From positions 62,001 through 126,000 of the forward strand of contig JBDKTA010000054.1 in the NCBI GenBank assembly GCA_039680605.1: a stretch of 64,000 bases of DNA, written 5' to 3'. Within the stretch, counting starts at the first letter, position 1. Every line of letters begins with the position of its first letter. This DNA is from Planctomycetaceae bacterium. GTDB lineage: Bacteria > Planctomycetota > Phycisphaerae > SM23-33. Both the position numbers and the translations under genes were made by a program. The notes below the pieces were generated by a model. The model was not told where the DNA came from, made no database searches, and saw only the letters and a list, made by a program, of their open reading frames with translations. Below, one piece after another: positions 54,283-62,467 of the stretch.

Positions 54283-55296
54283 ATGAAATACCGGCGACTG
54301 CATCTGATCGAGAAGCTCCGCGTGCAAGCGGCGGCGGTGGCTGCCCTTGTCGCGGTTTACTTCTGGGCGTATCAGGCTTTGTCGCGGACCGACCCGCAAT
54401 CGCCCGTGATCTTCCTGGGCGGCGGGGCGGGCAACCTGGTCTATTTCGTCGCCATCCTGATGGGCCTGGCCGTTTTTGCCGGCGCGGTCACCGTGGGACT
54501 GCGCTCGTCGGCAGCCGTGCTGGCGACGCTGGTGGGCGCGGCCGGTCTGAGCCTTCGCTCGCCGATCATTCTTCCGCTGCTGTGGAATAACCAGGACGCC
54601 CTGGGCACGCTGATGGGGCGAATGATTCTGGAGACGATGCTGCTGGCGGCGCTGGTGCTGGCGGCCGTTCTGGTCGCCGGTTGGGTTCGGAGACGGATCA
54701 TTTCGCTGAATCCCGCGTGGGCGTGGCAGGACCCGCTGGCCACTCTGACAGAAGAGCAACGCCGCAAGATCAAGCCCAAGCATATGAACGAGTTGAATGG
54801 CGGGTATGGGACTGGGGCGGGGCTCCCGGGGTATCTTATATATATGCTCTCTGTCCGGGGCACGCGCCGTGTCGGCGGAGACCACAATATCAAAGCTGCG
54901 TTGCTTCAGGGGCTCTACGGTCTGTTGTTGGGGACTTTGGCAGGGTTCATCCTTCTGTTGCTGCTGATGCGTTCGCCCGATCGCGCTCAGATTCTGTTCG
55001 CCGTTGCCGGCAGCCTGTTCTTGGCGGCGCTGCTGGGCTATCAGGTGTTTCCGTTCCGATCGGCGAGCGTGGCCCTGCTGCTTCCAGTCGTGCTGGCGGT
55101 GGCGATGTACGCCCTGGGTGCCTTGAAGGCTATCAGCGGGATGCACCTGTCTTGGCTGACGGTGGCGCCCTTCGCCTGCGCCGTGCCGCTGGACTGGGTG
55201 ACCGCCGGCGCCGCCGGGGCCGTGGCGGGCTACTGGGTGAGCAGCCGCATTCACGAAGCGCGATACGGCGAGCTTGACGAAACCGACCAAGAATAG
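54283..55296 (+). CDS. Multi-pass membrane protein of unknown function
   Basis: This 337-residue protein has about eight hydrophobic segments and a charged cytoplasmic loop around residues 145-190 (with EEQRRKIKPKH). GAGGCA precedes the ATG at 54283, and a GTG three bases upstream is also possible. No transporter motif was recognised. The sugar isomerase-like gene follows after 27 bases and may be co-transcribed. Confidence 0.65.
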   Translation: MKYRRLHLIEKLRVQAAAVAALVAVYFWAYQALSRTDPQSPVIFLGGGAGNLVYFVAILMGLAVFAGAVTVGLRSSAAVLATLVGAAGLSLRSPIILPLLWNNQDALGTLMGRMILETMLLAALVLAAVLVAGWVRRRIISLNPAWAWQDPLATLTEEQRRKIKPKHMNELNGGYGTGAGLPGYLIYMLSVRGTRRVGGDHNIKAALLQGLYGLLLGTLAGFILLLLLMRSPDRAQILFAVAGSLFLAALLGYQVFPFRSASVALLLPVVLAVAMYALGALKAISGMHLSWLTVAPFACAVPLDWVTAGAAGAVAGYWVSSRIHEARYGELDETDQE

Positions 55297-55323
55297 ATCA
55301 TGCCACGAAGATAGGAGAGCGTG

Positions 55324-56091
55324 ATGATTACCGGCAAAGCAGGCGTGCAGTTGTTCACCCTTCGCGAGTACACCCAGAACATCACCGACTTCGCCGCCAC
55401 GATGGCCAAGGTCCGCAAGATCGGATACACCGCCGTTCAGATTTCCGCCATCGGGCCGATCGATCCCCAGGAGGTCGCCAAGGCCGTGGAAGGCGAGGGG
55501 CTCAAAGTCGCCGCCACGCACATCGGCTGGGGCGAGTTCCTGACTGATCTGCCGCGCGTCATCGAAAAGCACCTGCTCTGGAAGTGCCCGCACCCGGCCA
55601 TCGGCGGCCTGCCGCAGGAATACTTCTCGGCCGAGGGCGTCAAGCGTTTCATCGCCGAGTTGACGCCCGTCGCGGCCGAGCTGGCCAGGAATGGCATGGA
55701 TTTCTCCTATCACAATCACAGCCACGAGCTGATCCGCTACGGGCCCAAGACCTGGCTGCAGGAACTCTACGACCAGGCGCCCGGTAGCGTCCTCAAGGCC
55801 GAGATCGACACGTACTGGATCCAGCACGGCGGCGGCGACCCGACGTGTTGGATCAACCACTGCGCCGGCCGCGAGCCCGTCATCCACCTCAAGGACATGG
55901 CCCGCGGACCGGACGGGCAACTGATGGCCCCGATCGGCGAGGGCAACCTGAACTGGCCGGCGATCCTGGCAGCCGGTGAGGCCGGCGGCGTCGAGTACTA
56001 CCTCGTCGAGCAGGACAACTGCAACGGCATCGACCCCTTCGAGTGCGTCGCCACCAGCTACCGCAACCTGCAAAAACTCGGCGTAAGCTGA
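55324..56091 (+). CDS. Sugar phosphate isomerase/epimerase-like TIM-barrel protein
   Basis: This 255-residue protein resembles the xylose isomerase-like TIM-barrel family (AP_endonuc_2). It has VQLFTLREY near the start, FSYHNHSHEL, VLKAEIDTYWIQHGG, HLKDMARG and a closing YLVEQDNC. The His, Glu and Asp residues would bind a metal. Members act on sugars or inositol; the substrate is unknown here. The ATG at 55324 sits 6 bases after AGGAG. Confidence 0.88.
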   Translation: MITGKAGVQLFTLREYTQNITDFAATMAKVRKIGYTAVQISAIGPIDPQEVAKAVEGEGLKVAATHIGWGEFLTDLPRVIEKHLLWKCPHPAIGGLPQEYFSAEGVKRFIAELTPVAAELARNGMDFSYHNHSHELIRYGPKTWLQELYDQAPGSVLKAEIDTYWIQHGGGDPTCWINHCAGREPVIHLKDMARGPDGQLMAPIGEGNLNWPAILAAGEAGGVEYYLVEQDNCNGIDPFECVATSYRNLQKLGVS

Positions 56092-56351
56092 CTATGGAGT
56101 GCGGCAGCCTTAGCTGCCGCTTTGGGAGTTTCTCGATCCGAACAACTCTAAAAGCGGCAGCTAAGGCTGCCGCACTCCATAAAGTCCGGTGCTACGCGTC
56201 AGCGAAGTTGCGCGTCCGCCCCTGCAACATATCGCGTTGGCTTGCTCTGCGGCATGGTGGAAGGTATCATACAATTATGCCTAATGGCGCGGATTTCGCG
56301 CCAGAATTCCTTTACGAGATGCTTCAAATCGCTGCCTGAAGAAGGGCTTTT
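56092..56351. repeat. GGAGTGCGGCAGC palindromic repeat and gap (56097-56180)
   Basis: GAGTGCGGCAGCCTTAGCTGCC and its complement GGCAGCTAAGGCTGCCGCACTC form a long hairpin with a 30-base loop. This is the family of 35335 and 39668. Bases 56181-56351 show nothing further. Confidence 0.85.
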
Positions 56352-57065
56352 TCACTGTCTGTCGTACTTCAGTTCCGGCCGGCCCGCTCTTTTACGCAGA
56401 TCGGTTTGCATCTCGATCATCTGGCGGCGCATCGTGGCGATGAGTTCGTCGGATGAGAGCTTCTTGGCCTGTTCCTGTGGCATCGGCGTGCCGTACTGGA
56501 CCATCATGCTGCCGGCGCCGGGGAACTTGCGATTTCGCGGCCAGGCCTCGTACGCGCCGTCGATCACCACCGGCACGACCCACTTGGCCGCCCGCTGGGC
56601 CAGCAGCGCCACGCCGGGCAGCATCGGCCCGATGCGGCCGTCTTCGGTGCGCGTGCCCTCGGCGAAAATCACCAGGCACCCGCCGGCCTTGAGGCGGCGC
56701 ATGGCTTCCTTGATCGCCCCGGTGTCGGCCGTGCCGCGCTTGACGGGGAAGGCGTTGAATGTGCTGATGACCTTGGCGAAAAACGCGTTGCGGAAGAGGC
56801 TGTCGCGGGCCATGTAATTGCACGGGCGCTGGAGCATGCAACTGGCGATGATCGGGTCGAGGAAGCTCTGGTGATTGCAGATGTAGAGCACGCCGCCGCT
56901 GGCCGGCTCGAGGTGGCGGTTGAACGTGCGCAGCTTGTAGATGACGGCAAACAGCGCCTGCAGGATCGCCCGCATGATCAGGTAGGGCGTGCTTGCGTGG
57001 GGGATGTCGGCCGGCAGGTGAAGCTTGGGCAGGGCGGGGTTGGTGTGGCTGCGAACGTTGCTCAT
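56352..57065 (-). CDS. plsC: 1-acyl-sn-glycerol-3-phosphate acyltransferase
   Basis: This 237-residue membrane-associated enzyme has the NHQSFLDP (HX4D) motif and FAEGTRTEDG (the glycerophosphate-binding EGTR block), which define PlsC. It adds the second acyl chain to make phosphatidic acid. It overlaps the end of cmk (ATGA), a pairing also found in many other genomes. Confidence 0.93.
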   Translation of the reverse strand: MSNVRSHTNPALPKLHLPADIPHASTPYLIMRAILQALFAVIYKLRTFNRHLEPASGGVLYICNHQSFLDPIIASCMLQRPCNYMARDSLFRNAFFAKVISTFNAFPVKRGTADTGAIKEAMRRLKAGGCLVIFAEGTRTEDGRIGPMLPGVALLAQRAAKWVVPVVIDGAYEAWPRNRKFPGAGSMMVQYGTPMPQEQAKKLSSDELIATMRRQMIEMQTDLRKRAGRPELKYDRQ

Positions 57066-57724
57066 CGCGACGGCTCCAGGCGGGTCTTCATCGCCGCGAC
57101 CACCTGGTCGATGGTCATGTCGGAGGTGTCGATCTCGACGGCCGCGGCGGGCTTGACCAGCGGGCCGACGGCGCGCGTCATGTCGCGATGGTCGCGCGAG
57201 ACGACGCTGTCGAGCACCTGCTGGTAGTCCGCCGCTTCGCCGGCGGCGACCAGTTCCGACCAGCGCCGCCGTGCCCGCACCTCGGCCGAGGCGTTGAGGA
57301 AGAACTTCACGTCGGCATGCGGGAAGACGACCGAGCCCTGGTCGCGCCCCTCGGTGACGAAGCTGCCCAGTTCCCCGCCGATGCGGCGCTGCAGTTCGAC
57401 CAGCACGTGACGCACCCGAGGTTCATCGGCCAGAAAGTGAATGTTGTCCGTCACGTCGCTGGTGCGGATGGCCGCGCTGACGTCTCGGCCGTCCAGCAGC
57501 ACGCGCAGCTTGCCGTCTTTGTCGATGAGCTGGATGTCGGCCGAGCGGGCGACGGACGCCAGGGCGGCGGGGTCTGTGAGATCGGCGCGGGCCTGCATCG
57601 CCTTGAGCGTGGCGGCGCGGTAGGTCGCGCCGGTGTCGAAGTGGGCCACGCCCATCGCCGCGGCCAACCGCCGCGCAACGGTGCTCTTGCCCGACCCCGC
57701 CGGTCCGTCAATGGTGATGATCAT
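57062..57724 (-). CDS. cmk: Cytidylate kinase
   Basis: This 220-residue kinase has the P-loop GPAGSGKST (residues 7-15), the substrate segments HFDTGATYRA and TEGRDQGSVVFP, and RARRRW in the lid. It phosphorylates CMP and dCMP. The ATG at 57724 gives the usual N-terminus MIITIDGPAG; the upstream frame is noncoding. It overlaps plsC. Confidence 0.95.
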   Translation of the reverse strand: MIITIDGPAGSGKSTVARRLAAAMGVAHFDTGATYRAATLKAMQARADLTDPAALASVARSADIQLIDKDGKLRVLLDGRDVSAAIRTSDVTDNIHFLADEPRVRHVLVELQRRIGGELGSFVTEGRDQGSVVFPHADVKFFLNASAEVRARRRWSELVAAGEAADYQQVLDSVVSRDHRDMTRAVGPLVKPAAAVEIDTSDMTIDQVVAAMKTRLEPSR

Positions 57725-57791
57725 AGACCGCGCATGATACCCGCCGCGGGCGGCGGTTTCCAGACAGCAAGCGGCGCCAGAGCCGAGGAGA

Positions 57792-58085
57792 TTATTTTGA
57801 ATGCAGCGCGTCCAGGACAGCTTTTGGATTGCGGAATGCGATGCGCAACAATGCCTTGGCGGGGCCTTCAGGCTTCCTGCGGCCCTGTTCCCAGTTCTGT
57901 AAGGTCCGGGGGCTGACGCCAATCATCAGGGCAAACTCCGGCTGGGAGACGTTGAGCTTGTCGCGGACCTTGCGGATATCCGGCGGCGCGATCGTGTACT
58001 GGCGGCTGGGCTTCTTGCGACCGCTCCTGATCTGCCCAGCTTCCTGAATGCTTGTAACAAGTTTGGCAAAATGTTCTTTCTTCAT
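57792..58085 (-). CDS. HigA-type antitoxin, XRE family
   Basis: This 97-residue protein has an Arg-rich middle and a Cro/C1-type helix-turn-helix (RDKLNVSQPEFALMIGVSPR, about residues 45-65; NWEQGRRKPEG follows), and ends in a short tail. In this toxin-first arrangement the antitoxin binds the toxin and represses the operon. Its ATG overlaps the toxin stop (ATGA). Confidence 0.85.
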   Translation of the reverse strand: MKKEHFAKLVTSIQEAGQIRSGRKKPSRQYTIAPPDIRKVRDKLNVSQPEFALMIGVSPRTLQNWEQGRRKPEGPAKALLRIAFRNPKAVLDALHSK

Positions 58086-58396
58086 GACAGCCACTCCTCC
58101 ACCAGAGCGCTCAGCAACCTGATCTGCTGGGGCGTAAGATTTTCTTGCCGATTCTTCTTATACGCGAACAGCATAAAGACAGTATCCGGCCGGTCCCAAG
58201 AATAGATCACCCTCAGCGAGCCGCGTTTGCCGGCCCCGGGGGAATTCCATCTCAGCTTTCTCAAACCTCCACCGCCGCGGATCAAATCTCCTGTGTCAGG
58301 CCGCAACGACAGAGCCATCTGCAGCATCCGGTAATGAGAGTCCGGCAAGAGCTGCTTGATTTCGTGCGTGAAGATAGTTGTCTCAATAAAGAGCAC
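58082..58396 (-). CDS. HigB/RelE-type toxin
   Basis: This 104-residue protein resembles HigB-2/RelE-like ribosome-dependent mRNA interferases: FIETTIFTHEI at the start, LRKLRWNSPGAGKRG, LRVIYSWD and FMLFAYKKN. GTG at 58396 is chosen because the family begins at this point. The TTG at 58414 lies inside the operator and would come before the predicted transcription start. With the promoter below, the message may be leaderless or nearly so. Confidence 0.85.
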   Translation of the reverse strand: MLFIETTIFTHEIKQLLPDSHYRMLQMALSLRPDTGDLIRGGGGLRKLRWNSPGAGKRGSLRVIYSWDRPDTVFMLFAYKKNRQENLTPQQIRLLSALVEEWLS

Positions 58397-58402
58397 ACAG
58401 GC

Positions 58403-58430
58403 ATTATACGCCAATGGCGTATAGGATCAA
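58403..58430 (-). promoter_or_regulatory. Toxin-antitoxin promoter with embedded palindromic operator
   Basis: On the minus strand TTGATC (58430-58425), 16 bases, TATAAT (58408-58403). A perfect odd palindrome TATACGCCA-A-TGGCGTATA (58405-58423) fills the spacer and part of the -10 box, the expected place for the antitoxin-toxin complex to bind. Transcription would start about 1 base from the GTG. Confidence 0.75.
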
Positions 58431-58431
58431 G

Positions 58432-58473
58432 ATCCAACAAAACAACCGCGTGGCTTTTGAGGGCCACGCGGTT
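58432..58473 (-). terminator. Rho-independent terminator after the Spy-like gene
   Basis: On the minus strand the stem AACCGCGTGGC...GCCACGCGGTT (11 pairs, 8-base loop) is followed by TTGTTTTGTT. It lies 40 bases after the stop of the Spy-like gene and just upstream of the toxin promoter, isolating the two. Confidence 0.85.
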
Positions 58474-58512
58474 GAGAGTCTCTTGCTTAGAACTTAGAAC
58501 GTCGAACCGGTC

Positions 58513-59301
58513 TCACTCATTGGAGGCCGGCGCCGGGGCGGCGTCGCCGGTCTTGGGCTGGGCGCCTCTGCGCGAGCCGTCACGGCCGGGGCCTCGGCGG
58601 CCTGCCGGACGGAGCTTCTGCATCTGGGCCTTCTGCTCGTCGGTCATGGTCGAGCGGACCTTTTCCATCGCGGTGCGCATGATCTCGCGTTTCTTCTGCG
58701 CGTCGTCGGTCTTGGCGGCTTCTTCGCGGGCGGTCTTCATGACGGCCTTCTGATCGTCGGTGAGGATCTTGTCCATCTCCTCGCGGCCTTTGGCCTCGCG
58801 TTCGCTGCGCATTTTGGCGAGCTGGTCTTTCTGTTCCTGGGTCATGGAGGCCTGGACCTTGTCCATGGCGGCCTTCATGATCTCGCCCTTCTTTTCGCGG
58901 GAGTCGGCTTTGGCGGCTTCTTCGCGAGCGGTTTTCAGGACGGCCTTCTGCTCGTCGGTGAGGACCTTGTCCATGTCGCCCATTCCGCGCATGCCCGGTC
59001 CGCGCTGTGCTTCGGCGGCGGCGATCTTGGCCTTCTGCTCGTCGGTCAGAGAGGCCTGGACTTTATCCATGGCGGCCTTGTGAATCGCGGCCTTCTTCTC
59101 GGGGGTGTCGGCCTTGGCGGCCTCTTCGCGAGCGGCTTTCATGACGGCCTTCTGCTCGTCGTTGAGCACCCGCATCATGGGCATGCGGTTTTGTCCTCTC
59201 TGGCGGACGGCGGGTTTGGCGTCGCCGGCTTCCTGGGCCAGGGCGGGCAGGGCGATGGCCGCGACGGCCAGCACCAGCGCTACAGTCACGATACGTTTCA
59301 T
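58513..59301 (-). CDS. Secreted Spy/LTxxQ-like protein with three internal repeats
   Basis: This 262-residue protein has a signal peptide (residues 1-22, cut near ALA-Q) and three repeats of about 60 residues, each like LTDEQKAVLKTAREEAAK...KAAMDKVQASMTQEQK. LTxxQ-type helical repeats occur in periplasmic chaperones Spy and CpxP, so a periplasmic chaperone or metal/stress role is possible. The C-terminus is Arg/Gly/Pro-rich. The ATG at 59301 is preceded by GGAGTCTGACC. Confidence 0.8.
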   Translation of the reverse strand: MKRIVTVALVLAVAAIALPALAQEAGDAKPAVRQRGQNRMPMMRVLNDEQKAVMKAAREEAAKADTPEKKAAIHKAAMDKVQASLTDEQKAKIAAAEAQRGPGMRGMGDMDKVLTDEQKAVLKTAREEAAKADSREKKGEIMKAAMDKVQASMTQEQKDQLAKMRSEREAKGREEMDKILTDDQKAVMKTAREEAAKTDDAQKKREIMRTAMEKVRSTMTDEQKAQMQKLRPAGRRGPGRDGSRRGAQPKTGDAAPAPASNE

Positions 59302-59608
59302 GGTCAGACTCCTGATAGTTGGCGCCGCGGCGCCAGGGTGGGGTTCCGTCAGCTCAACGCTTGAGCCGGCGGTTTTATTGCGTAGCCGCAAGCATAGTGA
59401 TCGCAGACGAGCGGGCGTTACAGGTGCGGCGGGAAGATCTGCACCAACCTGCCGGTGCGATGACGAATATGAGGCAGGCCGCACGCTCGAGGATTTGACT
59501 TGGGGTTTCCGAAAAACATACCGGCCGGAGCCGAGGGTGAGTCGCACAGGCGATTGAGTCTGTTGCATGCACGTCAGCCTCGGTCCGGCCGGAATCATTG
59601 ACATTACT
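59302..59608. other. Gap between two secreted-protein genes
   Basis: This 307-base gap holds the leader and promoter of the Spy-like gene. No palindromic repeat of the known families and no gene were seen. Confidence 0.5.
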
Positions 59609-60322
59609 CTAGCGACGGTCGCCGCCGCGGCGACGGTCGAAACGCTGCATCGTCTCGCCTCGCGAGCGAGAAGAGCGGCCGCGGAACATCTGTCCGCGAT
59701 CGCGGCCGAAGCGGCCTTGAGTCATCTGGCTGCGACTGCGATCGCTGCGTCCGCGGGTCATCTGGCTGCGACGCTCGCTCAGGCGTTTCTGGATCATCTC
59801 CCGGATGCCCTGGAAGCGCCCCGCGGCCATCTGGCTGCGGCCCTTGCCGGAGCGGCCTTGGGCCATCTGGCTGCGGCCCTTGCCGAAGCGGCTCTGGGCC
59901 ATCTGGCTGCGACCCTTGCCGAAGCGGCTCTGGGCCATCTGGCTGCGGCCCTTGCCAAACCGGGCCGATGCCATCTTCTGGTCTTTGCCGGAGCGGCTTC
60001 TGGCCATCATGCCTCGGGCGTCCTTGGCACGTTGATCGCGGGCGACGGGCTTGCGATCATCCTTGGGGGCCTTGGCCATTCGCTGACCCCAGGCGGGGCG
60101 GTCGGCCTTGGGAGCGGCCTTGGCGGCCTCTAGCTTCGCGATCCGCGCCTTGAGCGAGCGGATCTCGGCAACCAACTGGTCGTTGGTCAGCTTGGAGGTA
60201 TCGGCCGGTTTCGCTTGCGGGCCGCGCTGTCGGCGGCTCTGTCGGTCGGGGGCGGCCTGGGCGAAGGCGGCCGTTGCCATCGCCAGAACCAGCGCCCCTG
60301 CGAGTGCTGCGGTTCGGGTCAT
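59609..60322 (-). CDS. Secreted basic protein with 12-residue repeats
   Basis: This 237-residue protein has a signal peptide (residues 1-22) and a short coiled-coil (LTNDQLVAEIRSLKARIAKLE, residues 45-66). A strongly basic region follows with at least four copies of a 12-residue unit such as GRSQMAQSRFGK, then more degenerate units to the end. The charge suggests binding of polyanions such as polysaccharide or nucleic acid at the envelope; no enzyme motif is seen. It shares the signal-peptide type of the preceding Spy-like gene. Confidence 0.65.
   Translation of the reverse strand: MTRTAALAGALVLAMATAAFAQAAPDRQSRRQRGPQAKPADTSKLTNDQLVAEIRSLKARIAKLEAAKAAPKADRPAWGQRMAKAPKDDRKPVARDQRAKDARGMMARSRSGKDQKMASARFGKGRSQMAQSRFGKGRSQMAQSRFGKGRSQMAQGRSGKGRSQMAAGRFQGIREMIQKRLSERRSQMTRGRSDRSRSQMTQGRFGRDRGQMFRGRSSRSRGETMQRFDRRRGGDRR
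59838..59980 (-). repeat. 36-base tandem repeat in the basic secreted protein gene
   Basis: About four copies of a 36-base unit (CTTGCCGAAGCGGCTCTGGG as the forward part) code for the 12-residue repeat. Neighbouring copies are nearly identical, a sign of recent expansion or gene conversion. Confidence 0.85.
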
Positions 60323-60679
60323 GTCGTGAACTCCTTTCGTGGCACAGCCCTATCCAGGCTGTGTGTTGAAGGTGGAACTCACAGGCTGGTAAGCCTGTGC
60401 CACCGCGGCAAGACGGGTTACACAATCCGTCTTCTGCTATAACTGTTGCCGGGGGTGCGGTATTTCTTCCGCTGGAAAAATCATTTTTCACCAGTGGATA
60501 CTCCGACGCGGATAGTGGAATATGGAGCGGCAGGCACGCGTGCCATGGGTGGCATGGCGACACCGGTTGTATCGGGGTCGCCATGAGCCCGGCAGCGCGG
60601 CGTGCCCCATGGCGACCCGCTTTGCGTGTCGCCATGCCACCCCGGACTGCCTCATGCACAAGCGAAAGGATTTGTGGTT
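60323..60679. repeat. Two palindromic repeat families before dapL (60338-60650)
   Basis: GTGGCACAGCC...GGCTGTG and CACAGGCTGG...CCTGTGCCAC (60338-60405) form the same hairpin type as at 53132. GGTGGCATGGCGACACC...GGGTCGCCATG and its variants (60546-60645) belong to the family of 44019 and 61864. dapL starts right after. Confidence 0.8.
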
Positions 60680-61858
60680 ATGGATGTGGAATTTTCTGAT
60701 CGCCTGAAGAAGCTTCCGCCGTATCTCTTTGCCGACCTGCGGCGCAAGATCGCCGCTGCGCGCGAGCGGGGCGTCAAGGTCATCACGCTGGGCATCGGCG
60801 ACCCCGACATGCCCGCCCCCGAGCCGATCGTGCGCGAACTCCAGCGAGCCGTCGACGACGCGGGCGACCCCAACCGCCACCGCTACGGCTGCGACGTGCC
60901 CGTGCCGCAGTTCGCCCAGTCCGTGCGCGACTTCTACAAGCGCCGCTGGAACGTGGACCTGGCGCCCGAGCAGGTCGTCACCACCAGCGGCAGCAAGGAC
61001 GCCATCGCCCAACTCCCTGCCGCCATCATGAACCCGGGCGACCTGGGCATTGCGCCCGAGCCGGGCTACCCGACGTACAACATCGGCCACGTCTTCGCCG
61101 GGGCCGGCACGTACTACATGCCCCTCCAGGCCAAGGACGGTTTCCTGATGGACTTTGACGCCATCCCCAAGGACGTCGCCGCCCAGGCCAAGCTGCTGTG
61201 GATCAACTACCCCAACAATCCCACCACGGCGGTGGCCGACCTGGCGTTCTTTCAGCGGGCAGTGGATTTCGGCCGCAAGCACAACGTCCTGATCGCTCAC
61301 GACAGCGCCTACAGCGAGAACACGTATGACGGCTATCGCTCGCCGAGCATCATGCAGGTTCCCGGCGCCGCCGACGTGGCGGTGGAGTTCTTCTCGCTGA
61401 GCAAGGCCTTCTGCATGACCGGATGGCGGGCCGGATGCATGGTGGGCAACGTCTCGGCCGTCAAGGCCCTGGCGACCGTCAAGGACAATATCGACAACGG
61501 CGTGCTGCGGGGCATCCAGTTCGCCGCCGCCAAGGCGCTGGATCTGGCCGAGCAGATCATCCCGCCGATCAACGCGGTGTACCAGCGTCGGCGCGACCTG
61601 GTAGCCGACGCCCTGAACGCCAACGGATGGAACATCGCCAAGCCCAAGGCCACGATCTACATCTGGGCGCCGGTGCCCGAGAAGTACAAGGGCTCCAGCG
61701 GCGAGTTCGCCGCCGACCTGCTGGAAAAGGCCGGCGTGGTGGTGACCCCCGGCCGCGGCTACGGTCCCGCCGGCGAAGGCTTCTTCCGCATCTCGCTGAC
61801 GTACCCCGATGCGGTGCTGAAAGAAGCGATCGGCCGCATGGTTGAGGCGATACGGTAA
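60680..61858 (+). CDS. dapL: LL-diaminopimelate aminotransferase
   Basis: This 392-residue class I/II aminotransferase has the PLP lysine K242 (SLSKAFCMTGWRAG), the NYPNNPTTAVA segment, and Arg in FFRISLTYP near the end. DapL makes LL-diaminopimelate from tetrahydrodipicolinate in one step; it is found in Planctomycetota and other groups that lack the succinylase route. The ATG at 60680 follows GAAAGGA. The DapL assignment over other aminotransferases rests on overall likeness. Confidence 0.85.
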   Translation: MDVEFSDRLKKLPPYLFADLRRKIAAARERGVKVITLGIGDPDMPAPEPIVRELQRAVDDAGDPNRHRYGCDVPVPQFAQSVRDFYKRRWNVDLAPEQVVTTSGSKDAIAQLPAAIMNPGDLGIAPEPGYPTYNIGHVFAGAGTYYMPLQAKDGFLMDFDAIPKDVAAQAKLLWINYPNNPTTAVADLAFFQRAVDFGRKHNVLIAHDSAYSENTYDGYRSPSIMQVPGAADVAVEFFSLSKAFCMTGWRAGCMVGNVSAVKALATVKDNIDNGVLRGIQFAAAKALDLAEQIIPPINAVYQRRRDLVADALNANGWNIAKPKATIYIWAPVPEKYKGSSGEFAADLLEKAGVVVTPGRGYGPAGEGFFRISLTYPDAVLKEAIGRMVEAIR

Positions 61859-61863
61859 AGGGC

Positions 61864-61950
61864 GGGTGGCATGGCGACACCAGTTTTTCGGGGTCGCCAT
61901 GGGCGTCCGTAGAACATGGCGACCCCTTCGGTGTCGCCATGCCACCCGGC
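61864..61950. repeat. GGTGGCATGGCGACACC-type palindromic repeats
   Basis: Two facing copies, GGGTGGCATGGCGACACC...GGGGTCGCCATGGGC and CATGGCGACCCC...GGTGTCGCCATGCCACC, form a long hairpin after dapL. Same family as 44019 and 60546. A short ATTACTGATTACTGATTACTG direct repeat follows at 61960-61982. Confidence 0.85.
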
Positions 61951-61993
61951 CGGGGCTACTGATTACTGATTACTGATTACTGTTCACTAAACC

Positions 61994-62467
61994 ATGATCG
62001 CGTACATCGGCATGGGCAGTAACGTGGGGGACCGGGCGCAGACCTTGCTGCGGGCGGCGGGGATTCTGGCGCGCGCTTCGGGCGTGCATGTGCGGCGCAT
62101 CTCGCGATTCATCGAGACCAAGGCCCAGGGCGGGCCGCCCGGTCAGCCGCCGTACCTCAACGCGGCCATGGAGATCGAGACCGACCTGGAACCGCTGGAA
62201 CTGCTCGATGTGCTCAACGAGGTCGAGACCGATCTCGGGCGCGACCGCGACTTCGAGGAGCGGTGGGGCCCCCGCACCTGCGACCTGGACATCCTGATGA
62301 TGGAAGACCTGGTGATGGACAGCCCGCGGCTGACGATCCCCCACCCGCGCATGCACGAGCGCCTGTTCGTGCTGCGCCCGCTGGCCGAGATCGCCCCCGG
62401 CGTGCTTCACCCGGTGCTGCGACTGACGGTGCTGGACATGCTCGCCGACGCCGAGGTGGGGCAATGA
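61994..62467 (+). CDS. folK: 2-amino-4-hydroxy-6-hydroxymethyldihydropteridine pyrophosphokinase
   Basis: This 157-residue enzyme has the HPPK signature: GMGSNVGDR near the start, WGPRTCDLDIL (metal and substrate residues) and PHPRMHERLFVL. It transfers pyrophosphate to the pterin in folate synthesis. Its stop overlaps the next ATG (ATGA). It leads a three-gene operon. Confidence 0.96.
   Translation: MIAYIGMGSNVGDRAQTLLRAAGILARASGVHVRRISRFIETKAQGGPPGQPPYLNAAMEIETDLEPLELLDVLNEVETDLGRDRDFEERWGPRTCDLDILMMEDLVMDSPRLTIPHPRMHERLFVLRPLAEIAPGVLHPVLRLTVLDMLADAEVGQ

Noticed and set aside
54250-56073. 607-codon antisense frame over the membrane protein and isomerase genes
   Set aside because: Codon-bias artefact; the plus-strand genes have membrane segments and TIM-barrel motifs.
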